NCBI GenBank assembly: GCA_024760545.1
Contig: CP060501.1
Span: 744,001-808,000 of the forward strand
Length of the DNA stretch: 64,000 bases
Origin: Nitrospira sp.
GTDB taxonomy: Bacteria; Nitrospirota; Nitrospiria; Nitrospirales; Nitrospiraceae
Reading direction: 5' to 3'
Under the pieces are notes generated by a model that searched no databases, was not told the DNA's origin, and saw only the letters and a list, made by a program, of their open reading frames with translations. Each line of letters opens with the position of its first letter. Position 1 is the stretch's first letter. Below, one piece after another: positions 45,744 through 53,932 of the stretch. The position numbers and the translations under genes are program-made.

Positions 45744-47927
45744 TCACGCTGCCACCGCTTCGCCTCTGCGGGCGATTTCCAGCATTCCCCGCACGTCCAG
45801 AATAAAGCCCACCGTGCCGTCTCCGAGAATGGTGGCGCCGGCAATTCCTTCGACCTTGTGGAAGTTTTGCTCCATGCTCTTGATGACGACCTGCTGCTGG
45901 CCAATAATTTCATCCACCATCACTGCCACTCGCTCGCCCTCCGTCTCCAGGATGAGCAGAATGCTCTTCGCCGGATCCGTATACTCCGGTTGTAGATTGA
46001 ATACCTCGTACAGACGCACCATCGACAGAAAGGTGCCGCGGACATTGATCAGCTCCCCTTTGCCGACGACGGTTTTCACCGCTTCTCGCTTCGGCTGAAT
46101 GGACTCCAGAATCGAGAGCAGCGGCACGATGTATGTTTCTCGCCCGATCCGGACGGTCATGCCTTCGATGATCGCCAGGGTGAGGGGCAGTTTCAAGGTG
46201 AAGGTCGTCCCCTTTCCCGCCATGGTCTTGATGCTGATCGTGCCTCCCAGAGCATCGATGTTCCGCTTCACGACATCCATCCCGACCCCTCGCCCGGATA
46301 CGTCCGTCACTTTCTCCGCGGTCGAGAACCCGGGTTTGAAAATGAGCAGCCAGATCTGATCGTCCGTCAGCTTGTCGTTCTCCCCGATCAGCCCTTGTTT
46401 GATCGCCTTCGCGACGATCTTCTCACGGCTCAGGCCACGCCCGTCGTCTTCCACCGTGATGCAGATGTTTCCGCCCTCATGAAATGCATTCAGCTTGATC
46501 GTGCCGGTTTCGTGCTTGTTGCTGTCGAGGCGTTCCTCCGGCAGCTCCACGCCATGGTCGGCTGAGTTCCTGACGAGATGCGTCAGAGGATCGCCGATGG
46601 ATTCGATGACGGTTTTGTCCAATTCGGTTTCTTCACCCGATAAAACCAACTGAATTTTCTTCCCCATCTTCGCCGATAGATCGCGCACCAGCCGAGGGAA
46701 GCGGCTGAATGCCGTTCCGATTGGAAGCATGCGGATCCCCATGACACGCTCTTGAATCTCGCGGGTGTTCCTCTCCAGCTCCACCATTCGCTCAAGCAGC
46801 ACCGGCAGCTGCCGCATCTCGAACCGTGCTCCCAGATCACTCAACATCGACTGGGTGATCACGAGTTCACCCACCAAATTGATGAGCTTGTCGATCTTGG
46901 CTGTATCCACACGAATGGACGTCGTGTCGGTTTTCTTGGCTTGAGCCGTGGATTCCTGTTGCCGCTGTTTTTGCAGCGCCTGCTCGACCTGCTGTGGCGT
47001 AGCGGCGTGTTGTTCGATGAGGATCTGGCCGACCCGCTTTTGCTGTGCCAGCGCGCTGTCCAACGTTTCGCGGGACACCACGCCGCTCTCGACCAGAATC
47101 TCTCCGAGGGGCTTCGGCTCTCCGTCTTCGACGCGTTGCTCGTCGTTCGTACCTCGTGAAGCGTTCCAATCCGAGGACGAAATACGTTTCACGGATGACG
47201 ATTCACGTTCTTCAATCGTCAGCTTGCTGTCTTCCCGGACAAACTCGAATACCGCCTCAACGACTTTTCGGTCCTTGGCGGTAGCGAGCTGCATCTTCCA
47301 CGTCAAGTAGCACTTCTCCGGGTCCACCTCATCCAAATCCGGTAACCTGGAGGCATCCACCTCTACTTGCAATAATGTGCCGAGATCCTGTAGCTCTTTG
47401 AAGACTTGCAGCGGGTCGAGGCCGCGCTGAAACATCCATTCTGGCGGGGTCCAGTCAATAGCAAAGAGATGCGACCCGTCAGCCGATGGCGAAGACGACG
47501 GCTTCTCTGATTCTCCTGTGGAACCGTCCGACGGAGTTTTTAACACACTGGCAGCGGTCAATTCCGTCGTGAGCCGTTGGGCCGCCTCGTTGTCCACCGA
47601 CACACCGGTTTTGACGGCATCGATCAACGTCTTGAGACAGTCTATGGACCGGAGCAACAGATCGGCAATCGCCGGTGACACGGCCTTCTGCCCATTTCTG
47701 AGCAGATCGAGCAGCGTCTCCATCTTATGGGTAAACTGTGCGACGGCGTTGAAACCGAACATGCCGCTCGTGCCCTTAATGGAGTGGGCGGAGCGAAAGA
47801 TCTTGTTTAGCAGGTCTAAGTCTTCAGGATGCCGTTCCAGTTGCAACAATCCCTCTTCGACCACCGCGAGATGTTCGGCGGCTTCTTCAAAGAACGCATC
47901 CTGAAATTGCGCGAAATCGCTGCTCAT
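45744..47927 (-). CDS. cheA: Chemotaxis histidine kinase CheA with an extra MshEN-like segment
   Basis: 727 residues. The P1 Hpt domain carries His48 in IFRSAHSIKGTSGMFGF. An unassigned domain follows at about 153-232. Residues 240-264 are a low-complexity linker encoded by a REP-like palindrome. Residues 273-320 are two helical repeats (LGEILVESGVVSRETLDSA, VGQILIEQHAATPQQVEQA) resembling the MshEN/T2SSE_N motif. The dimerisation helix contains TAKIDKLINLVGELVITQSM. The ATPase has THLVRNSADHGVELPEERL, DDGRGLSREKI and VSGRGVGMDVVKRNI, and a CheW-like domain ends the protein. It phosphorylates the CheY proteins and CheB. The classical P2 domain is not evident; the extra segments replace it. 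Confidence 0.94.
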   Translation of the reverse strand: MSSDFAQFQDAFFEEAAEHLAVVEEGLLQLERHPEDLDLLNKIFRSAHSIKGTSGMFGFNAVAQFTHKMETLLDLLRNGQKAVSPAIADLLLRSIDCLKTLIDAVKTGVSVDNEAAQRLTTELTAASVLKTPSDGSTGESEKPSSSPSADGSHLFAIDWTPPEWMFQRGLDPLQVFKELQDLGTLLQVEVDASRLPDLDEVDPEKCYLTWKMQLATAKDRKVVEAVFEFVREDSKLTIEERESSSVKRISSSDWNASRGTNDEQRVEDGEPKPLGEILVESGVVSRETLDSALAQQKRVGQILIEQHAATPQQVEQALQKQRQQESTAQAKKTDTTSIRVDTAKIDKLINLVGELVITQSMLSDLGARFEMRQLPVLLERMVELERNTREIQERVMGIRMLPIGTAFSRFPRLVRDLSAKMGKKIQLVLSGEETELDKTVIESIGDPLTHLVRNSADHGVELPEERLDSNKHETGTIKLNAFHEGGNICITVEDDGRGLSREKIVAKAIKQGLIGENDKLTDDQIWLLIFKPGFSTAEKVTDVSGRGVGMDVVKRNIDALGGTISIKTMAGKGTTFTLKLPLTLAIIEGMTVRIGRETYIVPLLSILESIQPKREAVKTVVGKGELINVRGTFLSMVRLYEVFNLQPEYTDPAKSILLILETEGERVAVMVDEIIGQQQVVIKSMEQNFHKVEGIAGATILGDGTVGFILDVRGMLEIARRGEAVAA
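47135..47210. repeat. REP-like palindrome read in frame inside cheA
   Basis: TCGTGAAGCGT at 47154-47164 is inverted at 47184-47194 (ACGTTTCACGG, nine of eleven complementary). The words match the intergenic palindromes at 47981-48027 and 50294-50367. Translated, it gives the Ser/Arg/Asp/Asn-rich linker SSVKRISSSDWNASRGTN of CheA. Confidence 0.6.
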
Positions 47928-47980
47928 CTTGAATCCTGTCGTTCGTGAGGCTCGCCTCGACTCAGCGAGACGAGCGTCGT

Positions 47981-48027
47981 TCGTGAAGCGCTTGATTGAT
48001 CCGATTCGGACACTTCACGCTTCACGA
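47981..48027. repeat. REP-like intergenic palindrome between cheA and cheY
   Basis: TCGTGAAGCG at 47981-47990 and its perfect complement CGCTTCACGA at 48018-48027 flank a 27-base loop. A related TTCGTGAGGCTCG word lies just before it. Confidence 0.65.
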
Positions 48028-48042
48028 GATACATGTGACCCA

Positions 48043-48414
48043 TCATGCCGGCAGCACCTTGGCGATGGTTTTTAGCAACAGTTCAGGATTAAACGGCTTC
48101 ACGATCCATCCAGTGGCCCCGGCTTCTTTCCCCGCCTGCTTCTTCTCCACCGCAGACTCGGTGGTCAGCATAAGAATGGGGGTAAACTTGAACGCCGCCA
48201 GCTTGCGCAGTTCCTTGATGAGCGTAATGCCGTCCATCTCCGGCATATTGAGATCGGTGACGACGATGTCCATCTTCGGACCGGCTGCGACCTTGTTGAC
48301 GGCATCCTTCCCGTGTTCGGCCTCGACGACCGTGAACCCGGCGTTGGTAAGCGTGAACGCCACCATTTGGCGCATGGTGGGTGAATCATCGACAACGAGG
48401 GCTGTCTTGCTCAT
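48043..48414 (-). CDS. cheY: CheY-like response regulator (first copy)
   Basis: 123 residues, a single receiver domain: ALVVDDSPTMRQMVAFTL with the acidic pair, MDIVVTDLNMPEMDGITLI with the acceptor Asp, MLTTESAVEKKQAGKEAGAT with the conserved Thr, and WIVKPFNPELLL with Lys. It lies between cheA and a CheZ-like gene, so phosphate flow CheA to CheY to phosphatase is likely. Whether it or the second CheY binds the motor cannot be told from sequence. Confidence 0.93.
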   Translation of the reverse strand: MSKTALVVDDSPTMRQMVAFTLTNAGFTVVEAEHGKDAVNKVAAGPKMDIVVTDLNMPEMDGITLIKELRKLAAFKFTPILMLTTESAVEKKQAGKEAGATGWIVKPFNPELLLKTIAKVLPA

Positions 48415-48481
48415 GCTGATCCTCCACCGTCATGTGCCTGTCTTTTTTGAGGCCTTCCTGCTGGTTTCATGGGTGACTCGC

Positions 48482-49009
48482 CTAGAACAGCGTGACGGAA
48501 TCGGGCTCCTTCACCGGCATGTCGACCGGCACCGGCTCTTGATAGTCGGGCGTCAACGCTGCCGTGTGAAGACGGCGTTCTTCTTCCATCGTGTAGTGTT
48601 GCTCAAGCTGTTCCAGCGCGGCGATTTCCTGCTTCGCGCTGTCGTCATCCGGTCCTCGCATCAGCGCCTGAAGATGTCGGCTCCATTGATCCAACGCTTG
48701 CCCGACATGTTCCAGCTTTTGTCGCGTGATATCTTGAAACTGCATCGCCATCACGATTTTTGACACACAGGCCGACCTCTCGTGCGGCGAAGCCTCCACT
48801 TCTGGAGATGCCAGCAGGTGGAGATTCAGCACTAAGTCCATCGTAGCCCGCTCGGTTTCGTCGGTGACGGCCGTCATCTGAGCTTTCAACACCGGTATCA
48901 AGCGCACGGCGCACGCCGCAAATGCCTCCCACGCCTGTCGATGCTCGTGGAGCTTGGCTACGTCGCCCATCTCGCCGCTGCCGGCTGAACATTCAACATT
49001 GTCGGTCAT
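48482..49009 (-). CDS. CheZ-like phosphatase with VTLF tail
   Basis: 175 residues, mainly helical. MAMQFQDITRQKLEHVGQAL carries the Asp-x3-Gln pair of the CheZ active site in a long helix, and there is a second helical half. The C-terminus is a linker ending in KEPDSVTLF. In E. coli CheZ a C-terminal peptide docks on CheY, so the tail may do the same here. It is adjacent to cheY at 48043-48414. Full-length similarity to CheZ is weak; the second candidate at 51158-51745 is closer to classical CheZ. Confidence 0.65.
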   Translation of the reverse strand: MTDNVECSAGSGEMGDVAKLHEHRQAWEAFAACAVRLIPVLKAQMTAVTDETERATMDLVLNLHLLASPEVEASPHERSACVSKIVMAMQFQDITRQKLEHVGQALDQWSRHLQALMRGPDDDSAKQEIAALEQLEQHYTMEEERRLHTAALTPDYQEPVPVDMPVKEPDSVTLF

Positions 49010-49042
49010 CGTCTTCTGTCCAATCGTAAACCCGGCGTCGAA

Positions 49043-49345
49043 CTATTCGCTGAGCGGTTCGGAAAATCCGAGTTGAGTCAATCTTGCTTGCAGATCTCGG
49101 GAAAGACCCGTGACAAACATCCGGCCCCGTTTCCGCGCGGCCCATAGCAACTGGATGATTGCGGTATCTGCCCGTGAGACTTTCCCAAGATCGAGTGAAA
49201 CCAGCCCATCGTTCTGAAATAGTTTGAGCAAGTCCGCCTTGAACTCCGCCGCCTCGAAAATGGTGAGATCGCCGTCTGGAGCCAGGTGCCTGCCGTTCGG
49301 CTCTTCCGCCCGGTGTGCCTTAGATGCAATCGGTTCCTCCGTCAT
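49043..49345 (-). CDS. STAS-domain protein (third copy)
   Basis: 100 residues with a STAS fold: DGDLTIFEAAEFKADLLKLF, LVSLDLGKVSRADTAIIQLL, then RKRGRMFVTGLSRDLQARL. The loop Ser of antagonist proteins is replaced by Thr (ADTAIIQ), so phosphorylation may differ from that of the other two copies. STAS proteins of this small type occur inside chemotaxis operons; their partner is unknown. It lies between motB and the CheZ-like gene. Confidence 0.8.
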   Translation of the reverse strand: MTEEPIASKAHRAEEPNGRHLAPDGDLTIFEAAEFKADLLKLFQNDGLVSLDLGKVSRADTAIIQLLWAARKRGRMFVTGLSRDLQARLTQLGFSEPLSE

Positions 49346-49439
49346 CGTGATCTCTCTCCCCTGTAGTCACTAAGACATATTGTCGGCTGCTTCTGATCAA
49401 GACTTGAGAGTCCACCTGCCGTAAAAACCCCGAGATGCG

Positions 49440-50279
49440 CTAAGGTGTCCGGCCATTGCCGGACGTCTCCGGAGGCGGCTGCAAGGAGTTCAGCGGCCCA
49501 TCATCCGATGGCCCGGATTGATCCGTCTCATTTCCCGTCTGGAGAAGAGGCGCGGGAGGCGGCTGCTCAAGAATGACGACCTCTACTCGACGATTCTTAG
49601 CCCGCTGTTCAGGATCCAGATTGGCTGTCACAGGCCTGGTGTCGGCATGCCCCACCGCAGCGAGATGATCCGATTGGACTCCATAGAGCTCGGACAGAAC
49701 CCTGACGACCATCACAGCCCGGGTGGATGACAGTTCCCAATTGGAAGGAAATTGCGCTGTCCGAATCGGCACATTATCCGTATGTCCTTCAACGCGGGCA
49801 TGTCGGTTCAATTCCAGAATGGCCCCGCTCAATCCTTCAAGAAATGGAAGAGCTTCTGCTCGTATCGTCGCTTCCCCACTGTTAAAAAGCAGTTTATCTG
49901 GGATCGTAATGACGATGTCTCCATTAACGGTCTGGACGACGGTGACGAACGCCGCCAAGTCTTTCAGTTGCTTATCCTTGATACCTTGGAACACTTGGCG
50001 GATATGTCGAATCGTGACTTCCTTGGCGTCCGTTGGATTCCTCCCCTGCTGCACCAGCCTTGCCTCACCGACGCCGAATACCCGGTTCGCACCCGAACGA
50101 TTGGCGAGCGGATTCAGCGCAGCCTTGATCGATTCGCTGACGGTTCGGTACTTTCCTTCATTGATCGAAGAAATCGAGTACATGACGACGAAGAACGCAA
50201 ACAACAAGGTGATGAAGTCGGCATACGAGACCAGCCAACGCTCGTGGTTTTCATGCTCCTCGTGCTTGTGCTTCGCCAT
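49440..50279 (-). CDS. motB: Flagellar stator protein MotB
   Basis: 279 residues. The single transmembrane helix has the proton-carrying Asp in SYADFITLLFAFFVVMYSIS. The plug/linker follows, then the OmpA-like peptidoglycan-binding domain with ARVEGHTDNVPIRTAQFPSN, WELSSTRAVMVVRVLSE and GHADTRPVTANLDPEQRAKN. The C-terminus is Pro/Gln-rich. It forms the stator with MotA, encoded 95 bases upstream. Confidence 0.95.
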   Translation of the reverse strand: MAKHKHEEHENHERWLVSYADFITLLFAFFVVMYSISSINEGKYRTVSESIKAALNPLANRSGANRVFGVGEARLVQQGRNPTDAKEVTIRHIRQVFQGIKDKQLKDLAAFVTVVQTVNGDIVITIPDKLLFNSGEATIRAEALPFLEGLSGAILELNRHARVEGHTDNVPIRTAQFPSNWELSSTRAVMVVRVLSELYGVQSDHLAAVGHADTRPVTANLDPEQRAKNRRVEVVILEQPPPAPLLQTGNETDQSGPSDDGPLNSLQPPPETSGNGRTP

Positions 50280-50293
50280 TTATTACCGCACCG

Positions 50294-50367
50294 CGTGAAG
50301 CGTGACTCGCGAAGCGTCGTCATAGTTTCCGCTCATGACGTCGACAAGATACGAACCACGCTTCACG
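50294..50367. repeat. REP-like palindrome between motA and motB
   Basis: CGTGAAGCGTGACTCG at 50294-50309 pairs with 50352-50367 at 14 of 16 positions. It belongs to the same family as the copies near and inside cheA. Confidence 0.65.
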
Positions 50368-50374
50368 AAGGACC

Positions 50375-51145
50375 TCATTTCTTCGTTTCCTTTGTCCGCT
50401 CATTGTGCGGCAGAAAACCTTCCAGCTTTTCCTGTAGCAGTCGAGGGTTTTCCCCTTGGGCAAGTCCGACAAGTCCCATGATGACCAAATTACGGGAGCC
50501 TGCCTCCTCCTTCAGCTTGAGCTTGATCTTGTTCGCAATGGGTAAGAAGAAGAGGTTGGCGGCTCCCACACCATAGACCGTGGCGACGAAGGCCACCGCG
50601 ATACCACTGCCGAGCTTTGAGGGGTCGGCCAAATTTTCCATCACGTGAATCAGTCCGAGGACGGCGCCAAGAATCCCGACGGTCGGCGAATACCCTCCTG
50701 CGGCTTCCCACACTTTGGCCGCCAAGATGCCTTGCTCCTCATGCTGCTCCACCTCGATCTCGAGGATCTCATGCACGGCTTTCGGGTCGGTTCCATCGAC
50801 AATGAGTTGAATCCCCTTTTTCATGAACGCATCATGGATGTCTTTCAGCTTTCCCTCGAGCGCGAGCAGACCTTGTTTTCGTGAGACGTTCGCGAGGTCG
50901 ATGATGAGTTTGATGTTCCCCTTGTTGTCGACGCGGGGACCGGCGAAGGCGAGAGACAGACTACCGGCTGCCTTGACGATGACCGGCAAGGGACTCTGCA
51001 CGCAAATGGCGCCGACTGTGCCGCCGATCACAATGATAAAGGCGGTCAACTGCATGATCGAACCCAGATGGCCGCCTTCGAGCGCCTGGCCTCCGACGAT
51101 GGAGCCGATTGCAATCACCACTCCAAGAATTGTCGCAATATCCAT
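50375..51145 (-). CDS. motA: Flagellar stator protein MotA
   Basis: 256 residues with four transmembrane segments: TILGVVIAIGSIVGGQALEG, MQLTAFIIVIGGTVGAICVQ, YSPTVGILGAVLGLIHVMEN and IAVAFVATVYGVGAANLFFLP. The cytoplasmic loop between the second and third is rich in charged residues. The motif PTVGILGAVLGLI includes the Pro typical of MotA. Together with MotB it forms the ion channel that drives the motor. Confidence 0.95.
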   Translation of the reverse strand: MDIATILGVVIAIGSIVGGQALEGGHLGSIMQLTAFIIVIGGTVGAICVQSPLPVIVKAAGSLSLAFAGPRVDNKGNIKLIIDLANVSRKQGLLALEGKLKDIHDAFMKKGIQLIVDGTDPKAVHEILEIEVEQHEEQGILAAKVWEAAGGYSPTVGILGAVLGLIHVMENLADPSKLGSGIAVAFVATVYGVGAANLFFLPIANKIKLKLKEEAGSRNLVIMGLVGLAQGENPRLLQEKLEGFLPHNERTKETKK

Positions 51146-51157
51146 TGCGTGAGCGCC

Positions 51158-51745
51158 TCATTTGAACCCGAATTGAGCCAAGATATCGTCGGCGACTTTT
51201 TGCTTCATGGCCGTCGTTTTGGAGTCCTCGAGTTGTTTGAGCAAGTGGCCGGCCGTTCCGGTGGAAGTGACTTGTTCGCCGTTTTGTTGGAGCCCGAAGA
51301 CGACGACCAGTTCCATCAGCTTGTTCTGCACCTCATCAAGGATGGTCACAAGCTTCTTGACTCGTTGAGCGACAAGATCTTGAAAGGAGAGAGCGGTCAT
51401 GATTTCCGTCAAGTGCTTGGCGTCCTGCGCGATCACGATGCTCACCTTCTCCAGACGTTCTGCGAGCTTCACGCAATCGATTGCCTGTAGCGTGTCGACG
51501 ACGGAACAGAGATCCTTCGCCACTCGGTCGCGATTGTCTTGGATCATCTCGGTCAGACGCATGACCTCGAGGGTTCCGGTCTCCGTCATCCGATTGAGCT
51601 CGCTGAGATGTGATGAGGCCGCCGGCAATTGCGCGCTGCTGGCCACGATCTGAGGACCGGCGTGCGAAATCGTCGTCATCGCCTTCTCGACAAAGCGAGC
51701 CAGTTCACCGAGTTCTCCGTACAACTTGTGTCCCTGGTTCTCCAC
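51158..51745 (-). CDS. cheZ: Protein phosphatase CheZ
   Basis: 195 residues from a GTG at 51745 preceded by GGAGG. It is almost all helical; LTEIMTALSFQDLVAQRVKKL carries the catalytic Asp-x3-Gln pair. The C-terminus ADDILAQFGF closely resembles the CheY-binding tail of E. coli CheZ (DDLLDSLGF). It removes phosphate from CheY. It is 46 bases after a cheY gene and 12 bases before motA. This is the better CheZ of the two candidates in the window. Confidence 0.85.
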   Translation of the reverse strand: MENQGHKLYGELGELARFVEKAMTTISHAGPQIVASSAQLPAASSHLSELNRMTETGTLEVMRLTEMIQDNRDRVAKDLCSVVDTLQAIDCVKLAERLEKVSIVIAQDAKHLTEIMTALSFQDLVAQRVKKLVTILDEVQNKLMELVVVFGLQQNGEQVTSTGTAGHLLKQLEDSKTTAMKQKVADDILAQFGFK

Positions 51746-51791
51746 ACGACCTCCATCCCCGACGGCTCGGATGCCCTTTGGTCGCCCGAAT

Positions 51792-52172
51792 CTATTTGAA
51801 GATCTTCGCGATCTTTTCCTGCAGTGTCTCAGCCGTAAAGGGTTTGACGATGTAATTGCTCACTCCCGCCTGCACGGCCTCAACCAAGTTGCTTTGCTGA
51901 GCCTCGGCCGTCACCATCAGCACAGGCGTGGCCTTGAGCTTCTCGTCCGCACGGATCGCGCGAAGCATGTCGATACCCGTCATGACCGGCATGTTCCAAT
52001 CCGAGACGACGAATCCATACGTGTCTGCCCGCAACTTTTGCAGAGCTTCCTGTCCGTTTTCTGCCTCTTCTAAATTGGCAAACCCAAGCTGCTTCAAAAT
52101 GTTCTTGACGATTCTCCTCATCGTCACCATGTCATCGACGACGAGGATCTTCATGTTCGGATCGGCTGGCAT
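51792..52172 (-). CDS. cheY: Chemotaxis response regulator CheY (second copy)
   Basis: 126 residues. [55 protein letters not shown] with the acceptor Asp, [20 protein letters not shown], and [15 protein letters not shown] with Lys closely match enterobacterial CheY. Similarity to classical CheY is greater than for the copy beside cheA. It is the likely motor-binding regulator, being encoded with cheZ and motAB. Confidence 0.94.
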   Translation of the reverse strand: MPADPNMKILVVDDMVTMRRIVKNILKQLGFANLEEAENGQEALQKLRADTYGFVVSDWNMPVMTGIDMLRAIRADEKLKATPVLMVTAEAQQSNLVEAVQAGVSNYIVKPFTAETLQEKIAKIFK

Positions 52173-52498
52173 AACGCCTCCTTTGTCTCATACGGCGGTC
52201 ACAGCGGTAGTGGCCCATGGTCCGGCGATCACGCGACGATTCGGTCTTCCAGCGACCTCGCAACGCCTCGCCACATATCGGCACATTCGCCACACGACCT
52301 GACCCCCGGAAAGCTCGGTGGGTCATCGATTTCACTAGGCCTGCAGGAGATAGTCGACTTGCGTGGAGAAATGTGCGTTCCAGCGATGACAGTGCCGGCA
52401 GGATCATGCCCACCGCTCATGTCCTGAGTACCCTCTGGAACGTGAGAGCGAAGGAATGGTCGTTCTGCCGATGAACCTGACAGCACCTCATAGAGCCA
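52173..52498. other. Gene-free region upstream of cheY
   Basis: 326 bases without a convincing gene; the open frames have no recognisable product. The minus strand at 52275-52282 reads GCCGATAT, near the sigma-28 -10 box, but no matching -35 is seen. Confidence 0.4.
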
Positions 52499-52729
52499 CT
52501 AGCCTTGCCTGGATCGGCTGTGCATCCACTCATGAATGTCACGGCGCAGGAATCGCCAATGTTTACCGATCTTGGACGCCGGCAGTTCACCGACCCGTGC
52601 GAGTTTGTAGACGGTGGATTTCGGCACCCGTAGAAACCGCGCCACTTCCATGACGGTTAAGATTTCTCCGTCCCGGGCGGGACTTCCTTCCAGCTGGCTC
52701 GTCGTTGCTGCTGATACGTCATTATTCAT
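52499..52729 (-). CDS. Small helix-turn-helix DNA-binding protein (excisionase/MerR-like)
   Basis: 76 residues. ILTVMEVARFLRVPKSTVYKLARVGELPA and WRFLRRDIHEWM form the winged helix-turn-helix of the excisionase (HTH_17) family. The first 22 residues look disordered. Such proteins often act as small regulators outside phages. It is divergent from the FlhG-like gene and upstream of the cheY block. No integrase or phage gene is nearby, so a regulatory role in motility is plausible but unproven. Confidence 0.82.
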   Translation of the reverse strand: MNNDVSAATTSQLEGSPARDGEILTVMEVARFLRVPKSTVYKLARVGELPASKIGKHWRFLRRDIHEWMHSRSRQG

Positions 52730-52906
52730 GCCGACTGTGGTATCGGCGTAGCGGTTCGGAAACTTGAGCGCCCTGCCATGATCGGCTTTCCATCATGCCG
52801 TCACCTTCCTCTGGCCGCACCGGGATGGGCCGCGTCTATTCAGGATTCTCAGCCGGTTACCGAAGAAGGTGTGGTATTCACCCCGAACGAATAGGAACTG
52901 AACTCA

Positions 52907-53806
52907 ATGGCACGCATCATCTCCGTCGCGTCCGGCAAAGGAGGGGTTGGCAAAAGTGTGGTCGCAGCCAACCTGGCTCTGGTCTTAGCGCAAAAAGGCA
53001 GGCAGGTGGTCCTCGCCGACCTCGACATTGGAGGCGCCGACGCCCATGTGCTGCTGGGCCTCCCCAACCCTGCGCGTACCCTCACTGACTTTCTCAACCG
53101 TCGAGTCGAACAGCTGGACGCACTAGCTCAACAGCTTCCCATTCACCCATCGTTGCGCATTATTCCAGGGACAGGCGACACCCTTGCGACTGCCAATATG
53201 TCCTATTCACAAAAGCGGCGTCTTATTCGAAACTTCCAAGATATCCACGCCGACGTGATCGTCGTCGATATTGGGGCGGGAACGAGCTACCATACGCTGG
53301 ATTTTTTTCTGATGGCCGACCATCACCTCGCCGTGGCTACGCCGGACCCCACCTCCGTCCTGGACCTCTATCGCTTCATCAAACTGGCCGCAATCCGTCG
53401 AGTCTTGTCGATGTTCTTGACGCGCGATGTCATGGCAGAAGGACTGGCGAACCGGGATTACAGCAGCGTGGAGGAAGTATTGGACGTTGCGGGCAAGACC
53501 GATGAATCCGGCCGGTCGATTGCGGAGGCTACCTTGAGCGTGTTTCAACCGGCTCTCATCCTCAATCGTGTTACCGGGCGTGCTCGCGTCAATGTGCCGC
53601 AGCTCAAGAAGCTGCTCAAAGAATATGTGGGAGGTGACTTGACATTATTAGGCGAGATTCCCGAGGACTCCGCAATGGAGCAAGCGGTACGAGCGTACGT
53701 CCCGGTGGTTCAGCATGCGCCATCATCTCCGGCTGCCGTCGCGCTCACGAAAACCGCCGAAGCGCTGGCACAGTTGCTGCGCGGCTCCTTGCCGCAAGCA
53801 GCTTGA
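52907..53806 (+). CDS. flhG: MinD/ParA-family ATPase, FlhG-like
   Basis: 299 residues. The deviant Walker A ISVASGKGGVGKSVVAANLA, the LADLDIGGADAHVLLGLPNP switch region and VDIGAGTSYHTLDFFLMADH fit the MinD/FlhG family. The C-terminus lacks a clear amphipathic membrane helix. FlhG-type proteins set flagellar number and place. Most characterised FlhG proteins act with FlhF, which is not in this window. The gene is alone on the plus strand between two minus-strand motility blocks. Confidence 0.8.
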   Translation: MARIISVASGKGGVGKSVVAANLALVLAQKGRQVVLADLDIGGADAHVLLGLPNPARTLTDFLNRRVEQLDALAQQLPIHPSLRIIPGTGDTLATANMSYSQKRRLIRNFQDIHADVIVVDIGAGTSYHTLDFFLMADHHLAVATPDPTSVLDLYRFIKLAAIRRVLSMFLTRDVMAEGLANRDYSSVEEVLDVAGKTDESGRSIAEATLSVFQPALILNRVTGRARVNVPQLKKLLKEYVGGDLTLLGEIPEDSAMEQAVRAYVPVVQHAPSSPAAVALTKTAEALAQLLRGSLPQAA

Positions 53807-53932
53807 TTCGGTTGAACGGCCTGAATGTTCCTGGCGGTGTTTCCTGTCAATCGTCATTCGTGATCTTCACATGCGGAGCCGTTCTTCCAGCGCGCGTACA
53901 CTGGACACTTGCACGGCGTTTGCGCCTTCTCA
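53807..53932. other. Convergent intergenic region
   Basis: 126 bases between the FlhG-like gene and a convergent gene. It contains a TCGTCATTCGTGATCTTCAC word reminiscent of the REP-like family, but no good hairpin. Confidence 0.3.

Noticed and set aside
49732-49752. GTTCCCAATTGGAAGG word resembling the wecB-upstream palindrome
   Set aside because: It lies within the coding sequence of motB and is not adjacent to a promoter; most likely chance.
52275-52282. Sigma-28 -10-like GCCGATAT upstream of cheY
   Set aside because: The matching -35 position (CAGGTCGT) does not resemble TAAAGTTT.
52398-52412. GG-N10-GC pattern (TGGGCATGATCCTGC) upstream of cheY
   Set aside because: Only the invariant bases fit, the rest of the consensus does not, and it lies about 225 bases from the gene.
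52499-52729. Excisionase-like gene as a sign of an integrated element
   Set aside because: No integrase, phage or attachment-site sequence is nearby. Small proteins with this helix-turn-helix are common as ordinary regulators.
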